DNA of 64,000 bases from VRUE01 sp963702575 (GCA_963702575.1 CAVPCU010000002.1:744001-808000); one strand, 5' to 3'. Positions 19,249 to 28,643 are shown, numbered from the stretch's first letter. Translations and numbers: made by a program. Notes: generated by a model not told the origin, from the sequence alone.

Positions 19249-19286
19249 TGCTGCATTTTCCTCCCTGCCGTGGGGAAAATGCAGCA
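19249..19286. repeat. Palindromic repeat, copy 1
   Basis: Arms TGCTGCATTTTCC (19249-19261) and GGAAAATGCAGCA (19274-19286) are perfect 13-bp complements around 12 bases. On the minus strand it ends exactly at the VTT gene start codon and contains GGGAGG, so it supplies that gene's ribosome-binding region. A second copy lies at 63892-63924; TGGGGAAAATGCAGCA and GCATTTTCC are identical in both. Confidence 0.7.
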
Positions 19287-19330
19287 GCTGAGCCCTCATT
19301 GGGGGCTCGCGGGGCGCTTTGCCGGCCGCC

Positions 19331-21481
19331 TCAGCCTGTTGCGTCGCGCAGCCGCTCGGCCAGGGCCGAGTGGCGGGCACCGCTGTCGTCGCGGCGCACG
19401 GCCATCGCCAGCGCGGCCGGGTCGCCGACCAGGACGCAGCGGTTGCGGGCGCGGGTGATCGCGGTGTAGAGGAGCGGGCGGGTCAGCATGCGGGCGTGGG
19501 AGCGGTGGCAGACGCCGACGACGACCGGCACCTCGCAGCCCTGCGCCTTGTGGACCGAGATCGCGTAGGCCAGCTTCAGCGTCGCCGTCTCGCCGTAGGG
19601 AATGAGGAGCGGGCTCCCCTCGTCGGTCTCGACCCGGATCGTCTCCCCCTCCGGATCGTCTCCCCGCAGGAAGACGATCGAGCCGTTCATCAGCCCCAGC
19701 TCGTGCGCGTTGCGGGTCTGGATCAGCCGGTCGCCGATGCGGAAGCGCCCGCCCAGCGCCGCCCGGCCGTCGGGGTTGAGCCGCGCCTGCAGGCGCTCGT
19801 TGAGCGCGTCGATCCCGACCGCCCCGCGGTACATCGGCGCCAGCACCTGCACCTCGCGCACCGGGTCGACGCCGAAGCTCTGCGGCGCGCGCTCGGCGAC
19901 CACCTCGACCACGGTGGCGAGCGCGCGCTCGGGGTTCGGCCGGTCGACGAAGAAGAAGTCGTGCTCCTGGTCCTCCCCCGGCTCGAGCTGGGGCGGGCGG
20001 CCGCGGTTGATCTCGTGGGCGGCGGTGGTGATCATCGAGCGCGCCGCCTGGCGGAAGATCTGCGTCAGCCGCACGACCGGCGCGACGCCGGACGCGATCA
20101 GGTCCTCGAACGGTTTGCCGGCGCCGATCGGGGGAAGCTGGTCGGCGTCGCCGACGAAGACGACGTGGGTCGTCTCGGCGAGGCCGCCTAGCAGCACCTC
20201 GATCAGGCGGAGGTTGAGCATCGAGGACTCGTCGACGACCACCAGGTCGGCGGGCAGCGGGCGGGCGGCGTCGAAGGCCGGCTCGCGCCCCGGCGTCCAC
20301 TCGAGCAGGCGGTGGATCGTGTGGGCCTCGTGGCCGGTCGCCTCGGCGAGGCGGCGGGCGGCGCGCCCGGTCGGGGCGCAGAGCGAGACCGCGGCGCCGG
20401 CGCGGCCGGCCTCGGCGACGATCGCCTGGGTGCAGGCGGTCTTGCCCACCCCCGGGCCGCCGGTGAGGACCGAGACCCGGGCGCCGAAGGCGGCCCGCAC
20501 GGCCGCCCACTGCTCGTCGGTGAGGCGGCGCTCCTCCTCGGCCTCCTGCGGCGGCGACTCGCCCGGGTCGTGGTCGAGGTGGGGAGGGGAGCCGGCGCGG
20601 GCGGCCAGGGTCGCGGCGACGGCGACCTCGCTGGCGTGGGTCAGCTCGCGGTAGGCGCGGCCTTCGTCGAGCAGCACGCCGCGGGCGGCGGCGATGACGT
20701 CGGGGTCGGGGGCGAGGCCGATCAACTGCGCGGTGCGGCGGCCCAGCTCCTCCAGCGGCAGGTAGGAGTGGCCCTGCTGCTCGGCCTCGGCAAGGGCGAA
20801 GGCCGCGGCGGCCTGCGCCCGCCGCGGCGACTCCGGCGGCACGTCGGCGGCCAGCGCGATCTTGTCGGCGCGGGCGAAGCCGACGCCGGCGACCTCGGTG
20901 AGGCGGTAGGGGTCCTCGTGCAGGACCGTCATCGAGCGCTCGCCGAAGCGGGCATGGATCGGCGCCGCCAGGTGCGCCAGCCCGTGCGGCGCGAGCTGTA
21001 CGTGCAGGTCCCGGATCGCCCGCGAGGCGTGCCAGGACTCCGTGGCCGCCGCCGCCTTGTCCGGGCTGAGGCCCCGGAGGGCGCCGAAGACGCCGGCCGG
21101 GTCGGCGGCGATCGCCCCCAGCACCCCGTCGCCGTGCTCCTCGACCAGCCGCTCGGCGCGCGCCGGGCCGATGTGGCGCAGCGAAGTCAGGTAGGCGATC
21201 CGCCCCTCGCGGTCGGCGGGGTCGAGCGGCAGCGCGCCGAGGGCCTTCAGCTGGCGGCCGTAGCGCGAGTGGGTCTGCCACTCGCCGCTGACTTCGGCCC
21301 GCTCGCCGGCGCTCAGGTGGGCGACCGGCCCGACCAGCGCGAAGCCCTCGCCGGACTCGGCATCCTGGACCTCGAGCACCGCGTAGCCGTCGTCCTCGGC
21401 GCTGAAGATGACGCCGAGCACCTCGACCGTGCCGGTGAAGGCCGCGGCGTCGGCATCGAAGAGGGTCGCGGCTTCGCTCAT
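19331..21481 (-). CDS. recD2: ATP-dependent helicase RecD2
   Basis: A 716-residue superfamily 1B 5'-3' DNA helicase resembling stand-alone RecD2 (RecD without RecBC). An N-terminal OB-like region (GTVEVLGVIFSAEDDGYAVL), HhH-type repeats (HIGPARAERLVEEHG, GVGFARADKIA) and the motor domain are in order. Motif I is LTGGPGVGKTACTQAI, motif II is VVVDESSMLNLRL, and the C-terminal UvrD-like motif is LAYAISVHKAQGCE followed by YTAITRARNRCVLVG. It acts in DNA repair or replication restart. Confidence 0.93.
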   Translation of the reverse strand: MSEAATLFDADAAAFTGTVEVLGVIFSAEDDGYAVLEVQDAESGEGFALVGPVAHLSAGERAEVSGEWQTHSRYGRQLKALGALPLDPADREGRIAYLTSLRHIGPARAERLVEEHGDGVLGAIAADPAGVFGALRGLSPDKAAAATESWHASRAIRDLHVQLAPHGLAHLAAPIHARFGERSMTVLHEDPYRLTEVAGVGFARADKIALAADVPPESPRRAQAAAAFALAEAEQQGHSYLPLEELGRRTAQLIGLAPDPDVIAAARGVLLDEGRAYRELTHASEVAVAATLAARAGSPPHLDHDPGESPPQEAEEERRLTDEQWAAVRAAFGARVSVLTGGPGVGKTACTQAIVAEAGRAGAAVSLCAPTGRAARRLAEATGHEAHTIHRLLEWTPGREPAFDAARPLPADLVVVDESSMLNLRLIEVLLGGLAETTHVVFVGDADQLPPIGAGKPFEDLIASGVAPVVRLTQIFRQAARSMITTAAHEINRGRPPQLEPGEDQEHDFFFVDRPNPERALATVVEVVAERAPQSFGVDPVREVQVLAPMYRGAVGIDALNERLQARLNPDGRAALGGRFRIGDRLIQTRNAHELGLMNGSIVFLRGDDPEGETIRVETDEGSPLLIPYGETATLKLAYAISVHKAQGCEVPVVVGVCHRSHARMLTRPLLYTAITRARNRCVLVGDPAALAMAVRRDDSGARHSALAERLRDATG

Positions 21482-21507
21482 GGAGCAAAGCTAGCCACAA
21501 TGCCGGC

Positions 21508-21696
21508 GTGGAAGCGGGGACTCACGGACTTTGCGAGACCTGCCGGCACCAGAAGCTGGTGCCGAACACGCGCGGCTCGGTCTTCTCCCTCTGCCTGCGA
21601 TCGCGCGATGACCGACGCTATCCGCGCTACCCCCGGGTGCCGGTCCTCGCCTGCCCCGGCCACGAGGCGCGGCCGGACGCCGCGCCTCGCAGGTAG
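21508..21696 (+). CDS. Small conserved four-cysteine protein
   Basis: A 62-residue protein from GTG 21508, divergent from recD2. It begins MEAGTHGLCETCRHQKLVPN, continues with SVFSLCLRSRDDRRYPRYPR and ends VPVLACPGHE. The four cysteines (CxxC, then single C, then C before PGHE) could hold one metal ion. I recall similar unannotated short proteins in actinobacteria, which supports it as real, but no function is known. Confidence 0.68.
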   Translation: MEAGTHGLCETCRHQKLVPNTRGSVFSLCLRSRDDRRYPRYPRVPVLACPGHEARPDAAPRR

Positions 21697-21700
21697 TGGG

Positions 21701-22096
21701 TCAGGCGGCCGCCATCGGGTCGGGCTCGCCGAGCTTGGTGATGTCGGGCGCTTCGTAGCTGGCGCCGGGGACGCCGCCGAGCACCAGCAGGCGGATGCCG
21801 TCGGGGCCGGGCCAGACCTTGCGCTTGGTGCCGGACGAAACCCGGGCGACGTGGTCGCCGTCGAGCGGGAAGCGCTCGCCCTCGATCTCGATCTCGCCGC
21901 CGCCGCGCAGGGCGAGGAAGACCTCCTCCTGGCCGTCCTCGGCATGGTCGTGCTCGGGGTAGTTCTCGTAGTTGGCCGGCATGTCGATGATCTGCATGCC
22001 GAACGCCTCGACGCCGAGCTCGGCCCGGGCGCGCTTGAAGGCGCCGCCGAAGACGGCCTCCATCTCGTCGATCCTCTTCACCGCGTATCCGCTCAT
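21701..22096 (-). CDS. Single-domain cupin protein
   Basis: A 131-residue cupin. The first conserved motif holds the metal ligands in YPEHDHAEDGQEEVFLALRG (His-x-His and downstream Glu), and the second is the less conserved LDGDHVARVSSGTKRKVWPG. The predicted single beta-barrel could be a small metal-dependent oxygenase, isomerase or sugar-binding protein; nothing here narrows it. It faces the small cysteine protein gene, with four bases between the stops. Confidence 0.85.
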   Translation of the reverse strand: MSGYAVKRIDEMEAVFGGAFKRARAELGVEAFGMQIIDMPANYENYPEHDHAEDGQEEVFLALRGGGEIEIEGERFPLDGDHVARVSSGTKRKVWPGPDGIRLLVLGGVPGASYEAPDITKLGEPDPMAAA

Positions 22097-22166
22097 CTCT
22101 CCTCCTGGACTGGTAATTGGCCTGGCGATGATAGGCCCCGACGGGGTCCGCGGTTAAGGTTCGACG

Positions 22167-22598
22167 ATGGAAGCCGAGAGGGCAGCGGACTTCGTGCGGC
22201 GCTTCGAAGAGTTCTGGCGGGCGCCGCTGGAGGGGGACCTCGGCACCGTGCTCGCCGAGCGGACCCACCTGGTCGCGCCGATGGCGCGGACGGTCGAGAG
22301 CCTCGCCGAGGGCAAGCAGGCGTTCGCCGAGCTGTTCGAGGCGATGCCCGGGATGACCGCCACCGTGCACCGCTGGGGCGCCACTGCCGACGGCGTCCTG
22401 ATCGAGTTCACCCTCAGCGGCACCGCCGGCGGCAGGCCGATCTCCTGGGACGTCGTCGACCGCTTCGTCCTCGGCAAGGACGGCCTCGCGACCGAACGCG
22501 TCACCTACTTCGACTCGGCGCCGGTGGCCCTGCAGATCGCCCGCCGCCCGCGCGCCTGGCCGGGCTTCCTCCGCACCCGCCTGCCCCGCCGCAGCTGA
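22167..22598 (+). CDS. NTF2-like (SnoaL fold) protein
   Basis: A 143-residue protein starting MEAERAADFVRRFEEFWRAP. It shows the cone-shaped alpha+beta NTF2 pattern: opening helices, RTVESLAEGKQAFAELFEAM, then strands WGATADGVLIEFTLSGT and SWDVVDRFVLGKDGLATER, ending in VTYFDSAPV. Members range from isomerases and hydrolases to binding proteins, so function is open. A second NTF2-like gene lies 17 bases away in convergent orientation. Confidence 0.8.
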   Translation: MEAERAADFVRRFEEFWRAPLEGDLGTVLAERTHLVAPMARTVESLAEGKQAFAELFEAMPGMTATVHRWGATADGVLIEFTLSGTAGGRPISWDVVDRFVLGKDGLATERVTYFDSAPVALQIARRPRAWPGFLRTRLPRRS

Positions 22599-22615
22599 GC
22601 GCCGTCGCGGCCGGC

Positions 22616-23050
22616 TCAGTCGAGCAGGCCGACCTGGCGCAGGATCGAGACCGAGTCGGAGTAGACGTCCTTGCGCTTGATCAGGCCGTCCTCGAAGGGG
22701 ATCGAGTCGATCCCGTCCCAGCTGATCTCGCGGCCGCTCGGCGGCACCTCGATGTCGCCGCGGCGCATCGTCTGGGTGTGGGTGGCGGTCGCGGTCCACT
22801 CCTGCACGACCAGCCCCTCGCGCACGTAGAGGCGGCGCGTGGCGAAGCTCAGGTCGGGCCAGGCCGCGAAGATCGAGGCGATATGGCCGCGCACCTCCCC
22901 GCCCGCGGCGGTCTCTCCGGCGGTGTGGTTGGCGAAGACCATGTCGGGCGCGTGCATGGCGAGGATCGCGTCGAGGTCCTGGGCGTTCCAGGCCTCGTTG
23001 TAGCGATCGATCGCCTCGGTCAGGGACTCGACGCCGTCGGCCTCGCTCAT
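22616..23050 (-). CDS. SnoaL-like / nuclear transport factor 2 family protein
   Basis: A 144-residue NTF2-fold protein. ATDRYNEAWNAQD-type opening (IDRYNEAWNAQDLDAILAMH), then HIASIFAAWPDLSFATRRLY, and TATHTQTMRRGDIEVPPSG typify the SnoaL-like polyketide cyclase/ester cyclase group. The His/Asp residues lining the cavity are present. The substrate is unknown. It resembles its convergent neighbour in fold but not closely in sequence, so recent duplication is unlikely. Confidence 0.85.
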   Translation of the reverse strand: MSEADGVESLTEAIDRYNEAWNAQDLDAILAMHAPDMVFANHTAGETAAGGEVRGHIASIFAAWPDLSFATRRLYVREGLVVQEWTATATHTQTMRRGDIEVPPSGREISWDGIDSIPFEDGLIKRKDVYSDSVSILRQVGLLD

Positions 23051-23134
23051 CGACTCAATCTAGCCCGATTTGGCGAGGCGCGCAGGCGGCTAGGGTGATC
23101 CGCAGCCTCAACCCGACCAGAGGAGACCGTTGAA

Positions 23135-23980
23135 ATGAAAGTCGGCATCGCCCTGCCCAACTCCGTTCCCGGCGCCACCGGCGCCCAGCTGGCCGAGTGG
23201 GCGCGCCGCGCCGAGGCCCGCGGCTTCTCGACGCTCGGGACGATCGACCGGGTCCGCTACGACAACTACGAGCCGCTGACCGCGCTTGCCGCGGCCGCCG
23301 CCGTCACCGAGACGATCGGCCTGGCGACGACCGTCCTGCTCGCACCGCTGCGCACCAACGAGGTCGAGCTGGCCAAGCAGGCGCTCAGCGTCAACGCTCT
23401 CTCCGGCGGCCGCTTTACCCTCGGGCTCGGCCTCGGCGCCCGTGAGGACGACTACGAGATCAGCGGCGTCTCGCTGAAGGGCCGCGGCCGCCGCCTCGAC
23501 GAGATGCTCGAGCGGATGGTCGACGTCTGGGAGGGGGGCGAGGTCGGCCCCCGGATCGCCGGCCCCCCGGATCTCGTCCTCGGCGGCCACGCCGCCGCCT
23601 CCTACGCCCGCGCGGCCCGATTCGGCCAGGGCTGGATCGCCAGCGGCACCGGCCCCGACGTGTACCGCGAAGGCGCCGCGACGGCGAAGGCGGCCTGGGC
23701 GGAGGCCGGCCGCGATGGCGCCCCGCACCTGATGGCGCTCGCCTACTTCGCCCTCGGCGACGACGCCGAAGGCGACGCCCGCCGTTACCTCGCCGACTAC
23801 TACGCCTGGCTCGGCGACGACGTCGCCGAGATGATCGTCGCCGGCGCCGCTAAGGATCCCGCCGCCGTAGCCCAGACCGTCGCGGCCTACGAGGGAGCCG
23901 GCTGCGACGAGCTGATCCTCTGCCCGTCCTCCAGCGACCCCGCCCAGGTCGACCTCCTCGCCGATGCCCTTGGCCGCTGA
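23135..23980 (+). CDS. LLM-class flavin/F420-dependent oxidoreductase
   Basis: A 281-residue TIM-barrel oxidoreductase of the luciferase-like monooxygenase family. GVALPN-type start (MKVGIALPNSVPGATGAQL), FSTLGTIDRVRYDNYEPL, TETIGLATTVLLAPLRTNE and GRFTLGLGLGAREDDYE are characteristic. Actinobacterial members mostly use F420 rather than FMN, so that cofactor is an inference. Shortened relative to typical 300-350 residues. The 3' end overlaps the DUF167 gene by 17 bases. Confidence 0.9.
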   Translation: MKVGIALPNSVPGATGAQLAEWARRAEARGFSTLGTIDRVRYDNYEPLTALAAAAAVTETIGLATTVLLAPLRTNEVELAKQALSVNALSGGRFTLGLGLGAREDDYEISGVSLKGRGRRLDEMLERMVDVWEGGEVGPRIAGPPDLVLGGHAAASYARAARFGQGWIASGTGPDVYREGAATAKAAWAEAGRDGAPHLMALAYFALGDDAEGDARRYLADYYAWLGDDVAEMIVAGAAKDPAAVAQTVAAYEGAGCDELILCPSSSDPAQVDLLADALGR

Positions 23981-24242
23981 AGCGACGATCGCGGTTCGGC
24001 TCAGTCCTCGCGGCAGCAGGGACGAGCTGGTCGGCCTACGTGATGGAGTGCTGGTGGCGAAGGTGACCGCTCCGCCCGTGGACGGCAGGGCCAACGAGGC
24101 CCTCTGCAAGCTCGTTGCCAAGCGTGTCGGCGTGCCGCCGTCTCGCGTCAGCGTCGTGCGGGGCGAGAAGTCGCGCGACAAGCTCATCCGCGTCGAGGGC
24201 GCGAGCCCCGCGACCCTTCGCTCGGCGCTTGGGCAGGGGTAG
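23964..24242 (+). CDS. DUF167 / YggU-family protein
   Basis: A 92-residue alpha+beta protein. The family core VRLSPRGSRDELVG, KVTAPPVDGRANEALCKLVAK and VSVVRGEKSRDKLIRVEG is complete. The family is widespread in bacteria, archaea and eukaryotes but has no settled function. ATG 23964 overlaps the LLM gene, suggesting coupled translation. Confidence 0.92.
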   Translation: MPLAAEATIAVRLSPRGSRDELVGLRDGVLVAKVTAPPVDGRANEALCKLVAKRVGVPPSRVSVVRGEKSRDKLIRVEGASPATLRSALGQG

Positions 24243-24259
24243 CGAGAGAATCGGGGGAG

Positions 24260-24838
24260 ATGGCCGCCGTCGACCTGCCGATCGTGCTCTTCGCCTCGCC
24301 GGCCGAGCTCGAGGCTTGGCTCGAGGGGAACCACGCCGAGTCCGACGGGCTCTGGCTGAAGATCGCCAAGAAGGGGTCGGGGGTCGAGAGCGTCAGCTAC
24401 GCCGAGGCGCTGGAGGTGGCGCTCTGCTTCGGCTGGATCGACAGCCAGAAGCGCGGCTTCGACGAGAAGCACTTCCTGCAGCGCTTCACGCCGCGCCGGC
24501 CGCGGGGGAAGTGGTCGCGGAACAATCGCGACGCGGCCGAGGCGCTGATCGCCGCCGGGAAGATGCGGCCGGCCGGCCTGGCCGAGGTCGAGGCGGCGAA
24601 GGCCGACGGGCGCTGGCAGGCCGCCTACGCCGGGCAGCGGACCGCCGAGGTGCCGGCCGACCTGCGGCGCGAGCTGGACGCGAACCGGGCCGCGCGGGAG
24701 GCCTTCGCCGGGCTCGACAGCGCCAACCGCTACGCGATCGTCTACCGCCTGAACGACGCGAAGAGGCCCGAGACGCGCGAGCGCCGCCTGCGCAAGTTCG
24801 TCGCCATGCTCGAGCGCGGCGAGAAGATCCACGGCTGA
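24260..24838 (+). CDS. YdeI/OmpD-associated family protein
   Basis: A 192-residue cytoplasmic protein. SDGLWLKIAKKGSGVESVSYAEALEVALCFGWIDSQKR and FTPRRPRGKWSRNN (quoted in parts) match the YdeI/OmpD-associated family, which in some hosts is linked to bacteriocin protection. The C-terminus (DSANRYAIVYRLNDAKRPET) is the usual helical end. It lies 17 bases after the DUF167 gene and converges on the toxin-antitoxin pair. Confidence 0.88.
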   Translation: MAAVDLPIVLFASPAELEAWLEGNHAESDGLWLKIAKKGSGVESVSYAEALEVALCFGWIDSQKRGFDEKHFLQRFTPRRPRGKWSRNNRDAAEALIAAGKMRPAGLAEVEAAKADGRWQAAYAGQRTAEVPADLRRELDANRAAREAFAGLDSANRYAIVYRLNDAKRPETRERRLRKFVAMLERGEKIHG

Positions 24839-24861
24839 TCGCGGCGGTAGGGGGCCTTCGC

Positions 24862-25272
24862 TCAGCTGGGCACGAGCTCGAAGCGGGCGCGGCCGTGGAT
24901 CCGGTAGATGCCAAAGTCGGCGTCGAGGGTGAAGATGCGCTTCTCGCCGAGTTCCTCGGCGAGGCACACCAGTGTGGCGTCGGCGAGGTCCATCGGTCGG
25001 TCGGCGTAGCGCTCCATGAGCTTGGCGATGCGCTCGCTCGACTCGGCGCGTTGTTCGGCGACCTCGAGATCCTGCTCGAGGACGAGCTGCCAGAGCGCCC
25101 TCTGCGCGGTCCAGCCGCCGCGTCGGCCGACCAGGTACATCGCCTCGGTGAACGCCGACCAGGTCGTGACCAGGGGAAGGTCGATCGACGAGAGGGCGGC
25201 GACGCAGCGCTCGTGATCGGGCTCCCGCGAGACGATCACGGCGATCAGGGGGCCCGCGTCGACGAGCGTCAT
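24862..25272 (-). CDS. PIN-domain ribonuclease toxin (VapC type)
   Basis: A 136-residue PIN-domain protein. The acidic metal-binding residues are in place: D5 in MTLVDAGPLIAV, E44 in SAFTEAMYLVG, D94 and D97 in MDLADATLV, and D116 in FTLDADFGIYR. Such toxins cleave RNA, often tRNA or rRNA. It overlaps the antitoxin gene by four bases, the usual VapBC layout with antitoxin first. Confidence 0.88.
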   Translation of the reverse strand: MTLVDAGPLIAVIVSREPDHERCVAALSSIDLPLVTTWSAFTEAMYLVGRRGGWTAQRALWQLVLEQDLEVAEQRAESSERIAKLMERYADRPMDLADATLVCLAEELGEKRIFTLDADFGIYRIHGRARFELVPS

Positions 25273-25529
25273 CTGCGTCGGCGGCGCTGCTTCTCTTCGA
25301 CCGCGTCGGCGAAGGCCGCGCCGCTGTCACGCGCGAGGTCATCGCCCCGTCCCTCGACTGCGCCGATCGCGTAGGCGAGCCGCTCGGCCGGATCGGCGGC
25401 CAGCATCCGCCCGGCCCGCTCGCCTGCCGCTCGCCGCAGGAACTCGGAAACAGACGCGCCTTCCCGGGTGGCCGCCCTACGGACCTGTGCGTCCAGATCA
25501 TTGCTCAGGCGAAGACTCCTCATCGGCAA
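25269..25529 (-). CDS. Ribbon-helix-helix antitoxin partner
   Basis: An 86-residue protein starting MPMRSLRLSNDLDAQVRRAA; an ATG two codons later is an equally good start. The first 40 residues have the ribbon-helix-helix pattern: strand RSLRLS, helix DLDAQVRRAATREG, helix VSEFLRRAAGERAG. The charged, less ordered C-terminus would wrap the toxin. As in other VapBC modules it probably represses its own promoter, where a palindrome lies at 25554-25564. Confidence 0.85.
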   Translation of the reverse strand: MPMRSLRLSNDLDAQVRRAATREGASVSEFLRRAAGERAGRMLAADPAERLAYAIGAVEGRGDDLARDSGAAFADAVEEKQRRRRR

Positions 25530-25553
25530 AGCGTATCACGCTCCATCTTGGGA

Positions 25554-25564
25554 TTGTAATACAA
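25554..25564. promoter_or_regulatory. Palindrome upstream of the toxin-antitoxin operon
   Basis: TTGTA-A-TACAA is a perfect 11-bp palindrome 25 bases upstream of the antitoxin start in an unusually AT-rich patch (25535-25590). Both features suit an autoregulated promoter. Confidence 0.5.
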
Positions 25565-25592
25565 AAGTGTGTCAAATGTGCCATTTCTGGGA

Positions 25593-25612
25593 AACCGACT
25601 GTCCGGTCGGTT
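25593..25612. promoter_or_regulatory. TetR-type operator candidate upstream of the DUF4234 gene
   Basis: AACCGAC-TGTCCG-GTCGGTT has perfect 7-base arms and a 6-base centre, 45 bases before the DUF4234 start. ACCGAC...GTCGGT palindromes are common targets of TetR-family repressors. No such regulator lies nearby. Confidence 0.45.
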
Positions 25613-25656
25613 AGGGTCGAACGGCCCCTGCGCCTTCCACAGAACGGAGTTTCTGC

Positions 25657-26178
25657 ATGGCCTACGAAATGAAGATCCGCGGCACCGAGGACGAGGTCAA
25701 GATCCGCAGCCCCTGGGCGGCGGCGCTGCTGCCGCTGATCACGCTCGGCATCTACCACCTCGTCTGGTGGTACCGGATCAACCGCGAGCTGCGCGACTAC
25801 GGCCAGGCGAAGGGCTACGACCTCGGCCAGAACCCGACCAACTCGGTGCTGGCGCTCTTCCCCGGCGGGATCATCATCGTCCCGGCCCTGGTCACCTACT
25901 GGCGCGGGGTGAAGCGCGTGATGGGCGCCTCCCGCCTGGCCGGCAAGGAGCCGCTCAACGGCTGGATCGCGATCATCCTCTACCTGCTGCTGGCGCCGGC
26001 GCTGTGGGCCTACGTCCAGGTCTCGCTCAACGACGTCTGGCGGCAGGAAGCCGAAGCGCTGCCGGGGCAGGAGCCGCCGGCCCAGGCGGAGACGATGCCG
26101 CCGCCGCTCCCGCCTGAGCCGCAGCAGGCAGCCGAGCAGGCGCCCCCGCCGCCGGAGCAGCCGCCGCCCTCCGCCTAA
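25657..26178 (+). CDS. DUF4234 membrane protein
   Basis: A 173-residue protein. The DUF4234 core (IRSPWAAALLPLITLGIYHL, VWWYRINRELRDYG) is followed by two further spans near residues 68-85 and 105-127 and a cytoplasmic Pro/Gln-rich tail of about 45 residues with PPPPEQPPPSA at the end. Members often neighbour zinc-ribbon or secretion genes, but function is unknown. rlmN begins 11 bases later. Confidence 0.88.
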   Translation: MAYEMKIRGTEDEVKIRSPWAAALLPLITLGIYHLVWWYRINRELRDYGQAKGYDLGQNPTNSVLALFPGGIIIVPALVTYWRGVKRVMGASRLAGKEPLNGWIAIILYLLLAPALWAYVQVSLNDVWRQEAEALPGQEPPAQAETMPPPLPPEPQQAAEQAPPPPEQPPPSA

Positions 26179-26188
26179 ACTCGGGCGC

Positions 26189-27166
<978 letters not shown>

Positions 27167-27212
27167 CCGCGGAATCGAAAACTGGCCAGGCAGCCAACTA
27201 TCATCCCGGGCG

Positions 27213-28643
27213 ATGCCGACCGAGACCGCGGTGCCAGCAGTCAAACCGGCGCAGATGTCGGACAACCCGGCGCGCCGGGTGGCCGCCGACCTACTCGTCG
27301 AGTGGCGCGGACGCGGCAAGTTCCCCCCCGGCCCGGGCAACTTCAGCCTCGCCCGCACCCACCGGGTCGCCCACGATCCGCTGCCGCTGCTGCTCTCCAA
27401 CTACGAACGCCACGGGCCGATCTTCAGCCTCCGCCTGCTCCACACCCGGGTCGTCTTCATGCTCGGGCCGCAGGCCAACCACTTCATAACCGTCGCCCAC
27501 CCAGAGAACTTCCACTGGCGCGAGTCGAGCTTCGGCGACCTGATCCCGCTGCTCGGCGACGGCCTGCTGACGATCGACGAGGAGTACCACGACCGCGCCC
27601 GGGCGATCATGCTGCCGGCCTTCCACCGCGAACAGCTCGACGCGATGGTCGAGGCGATGACCGCCGAGGCGGGGACGGCGATCGCCACGCTGCGCCCCGG
27701 CACGGTGGTCGACGTCTACGGGTGGATGCGCAACCTGGCGATGCGGATCGCGATGCGCGCGCTGCTCGGCCTCGATCCCGACGAGGCCGGCAAGGGCGCC
27801 GCCGCGGCCGAGCACTTCGAGCGCGCGCTCGGCTACTACGGGATCGACTACCCGCTGCGGCTCCTGCGCGGGCCGGGGTCGCCCTGGCGCAAGCTGCTCG
27901 CCTCGCGCAAGGTGCTCGACCAGATCGTCTTCGGCGAGATCGCCCGCCGCCGGGCCGACCCGGAGGGGGGCCGCGACGTCCTCAGCCTCCTCCTCGCCGC
28001 CCGCGGCGAGGCCGGCGAGGCGTTCACCGACCGCGAGGTTCGCGACCAGGTGATGACCCTGATCTTCGCCGGCCACGACACCTCGACCTCGACCCTGACC
28101 TTCATGCTCTACGAGCTGGCGCGGCACCCGGAGGTCGCCGAGCGGCTGCGGGCCGAGCAGGACGAGGTGCTCGGCGACGCCACGCCTACGGTCGAGCAGC
28201 TCGAAGGTGGGATGCCCTATCTCGAGATGGTCCTCGACGAGGTCCTGCGTCTCTACCCGCCGGCCTGGATCGGTCCGCGCCGAGCCGTGCGCGAGTTCGA
28301 TTTCGGCGGCTGCACCGTTCCAAAGGGCGCCTACGTCAACTACTGCTCCTGGGCCAGCCACCGCATCCCCGAGGTCTTCCCCGACCCCGAGGCGTTCATC
28401 CCCGAGCGCTTCACCCGCGAGCGCAAGGCGGCGCTGCCGCGCGGCGCCTACGTCCCCTTCGGCGGCGGCCGGAGGATCTGCATCGGCAAGCGCTTCGGCC
28501 AGACCGAGGTCAAGCTGGTTGCAACGATGCTGCTGCAGCGGCTGCGCCTGGATGCCCTCCCCGGCCGCACGATGACCGTGCGCCAGATGCCGACGCTCTC
28601 GCCCCGAGGGGGCCTCCGCATGCGGGTACTGTCCAGGGCGTGA
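27213..28643 (+). CDS. Cytochrome P450
   Basis: A 476-residue haem-thiolate monooxygenase. The I-helix oxygen-activation motif is FAGHDTSTSTL, the K-helix ExxR is DEVLRLYPP, and the haem-binding loop FGGGRRICIGKRF supplies the proximal cysteine. No membrane anchor is present, so it is soluble as in most bacteria. Its pattern resembles the CYP102/CYP110-like group that hydroxylates lipophilic substrates, but substrate is unknown. No ferredoxin gene is adjacent. Confidence 0.94.
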   Translation: MPTETAVPAVKPAQMSDNPARRVAADLLVEWRGRGKFPPGPGNFSLARTHRVAHDPLPLLLSNYERHGPIFSLRLLHTRVVFMLGPQANHFITVAHPENFHWRESSFGDLIPLLGDGLLTIDEEYHDRARAIMLPAFHREQLDAMVEAMTAEAGTAIATLRPGTVVDVYGWMRNLAMRIAMRALLGLDPDEAGKGAAAAEHFERALGYYGIDYPLRLLRGPGSPWRKLLASRKVLDQIVFGEIARRRADPEGGRDVLSLLLAARGEAGEAFTDREVRDQVMTLIFAGHDTSTSTLTFMLYELARHPEVAERLRAEQDEVLGDATPTVEQLEGGMPYLEMVLDEVLRLYPPAWIGPRRAVREFDFGGCTVPKGAYVNYCSWASHRIPEVFPDPEAFIPERFTRERKAALPRGAYVPFGGGRRICIGKRFGQTEVKLVATMLLQRLRLDALPGRTMTVRQMPTLSPRGGLRMRVLSRA

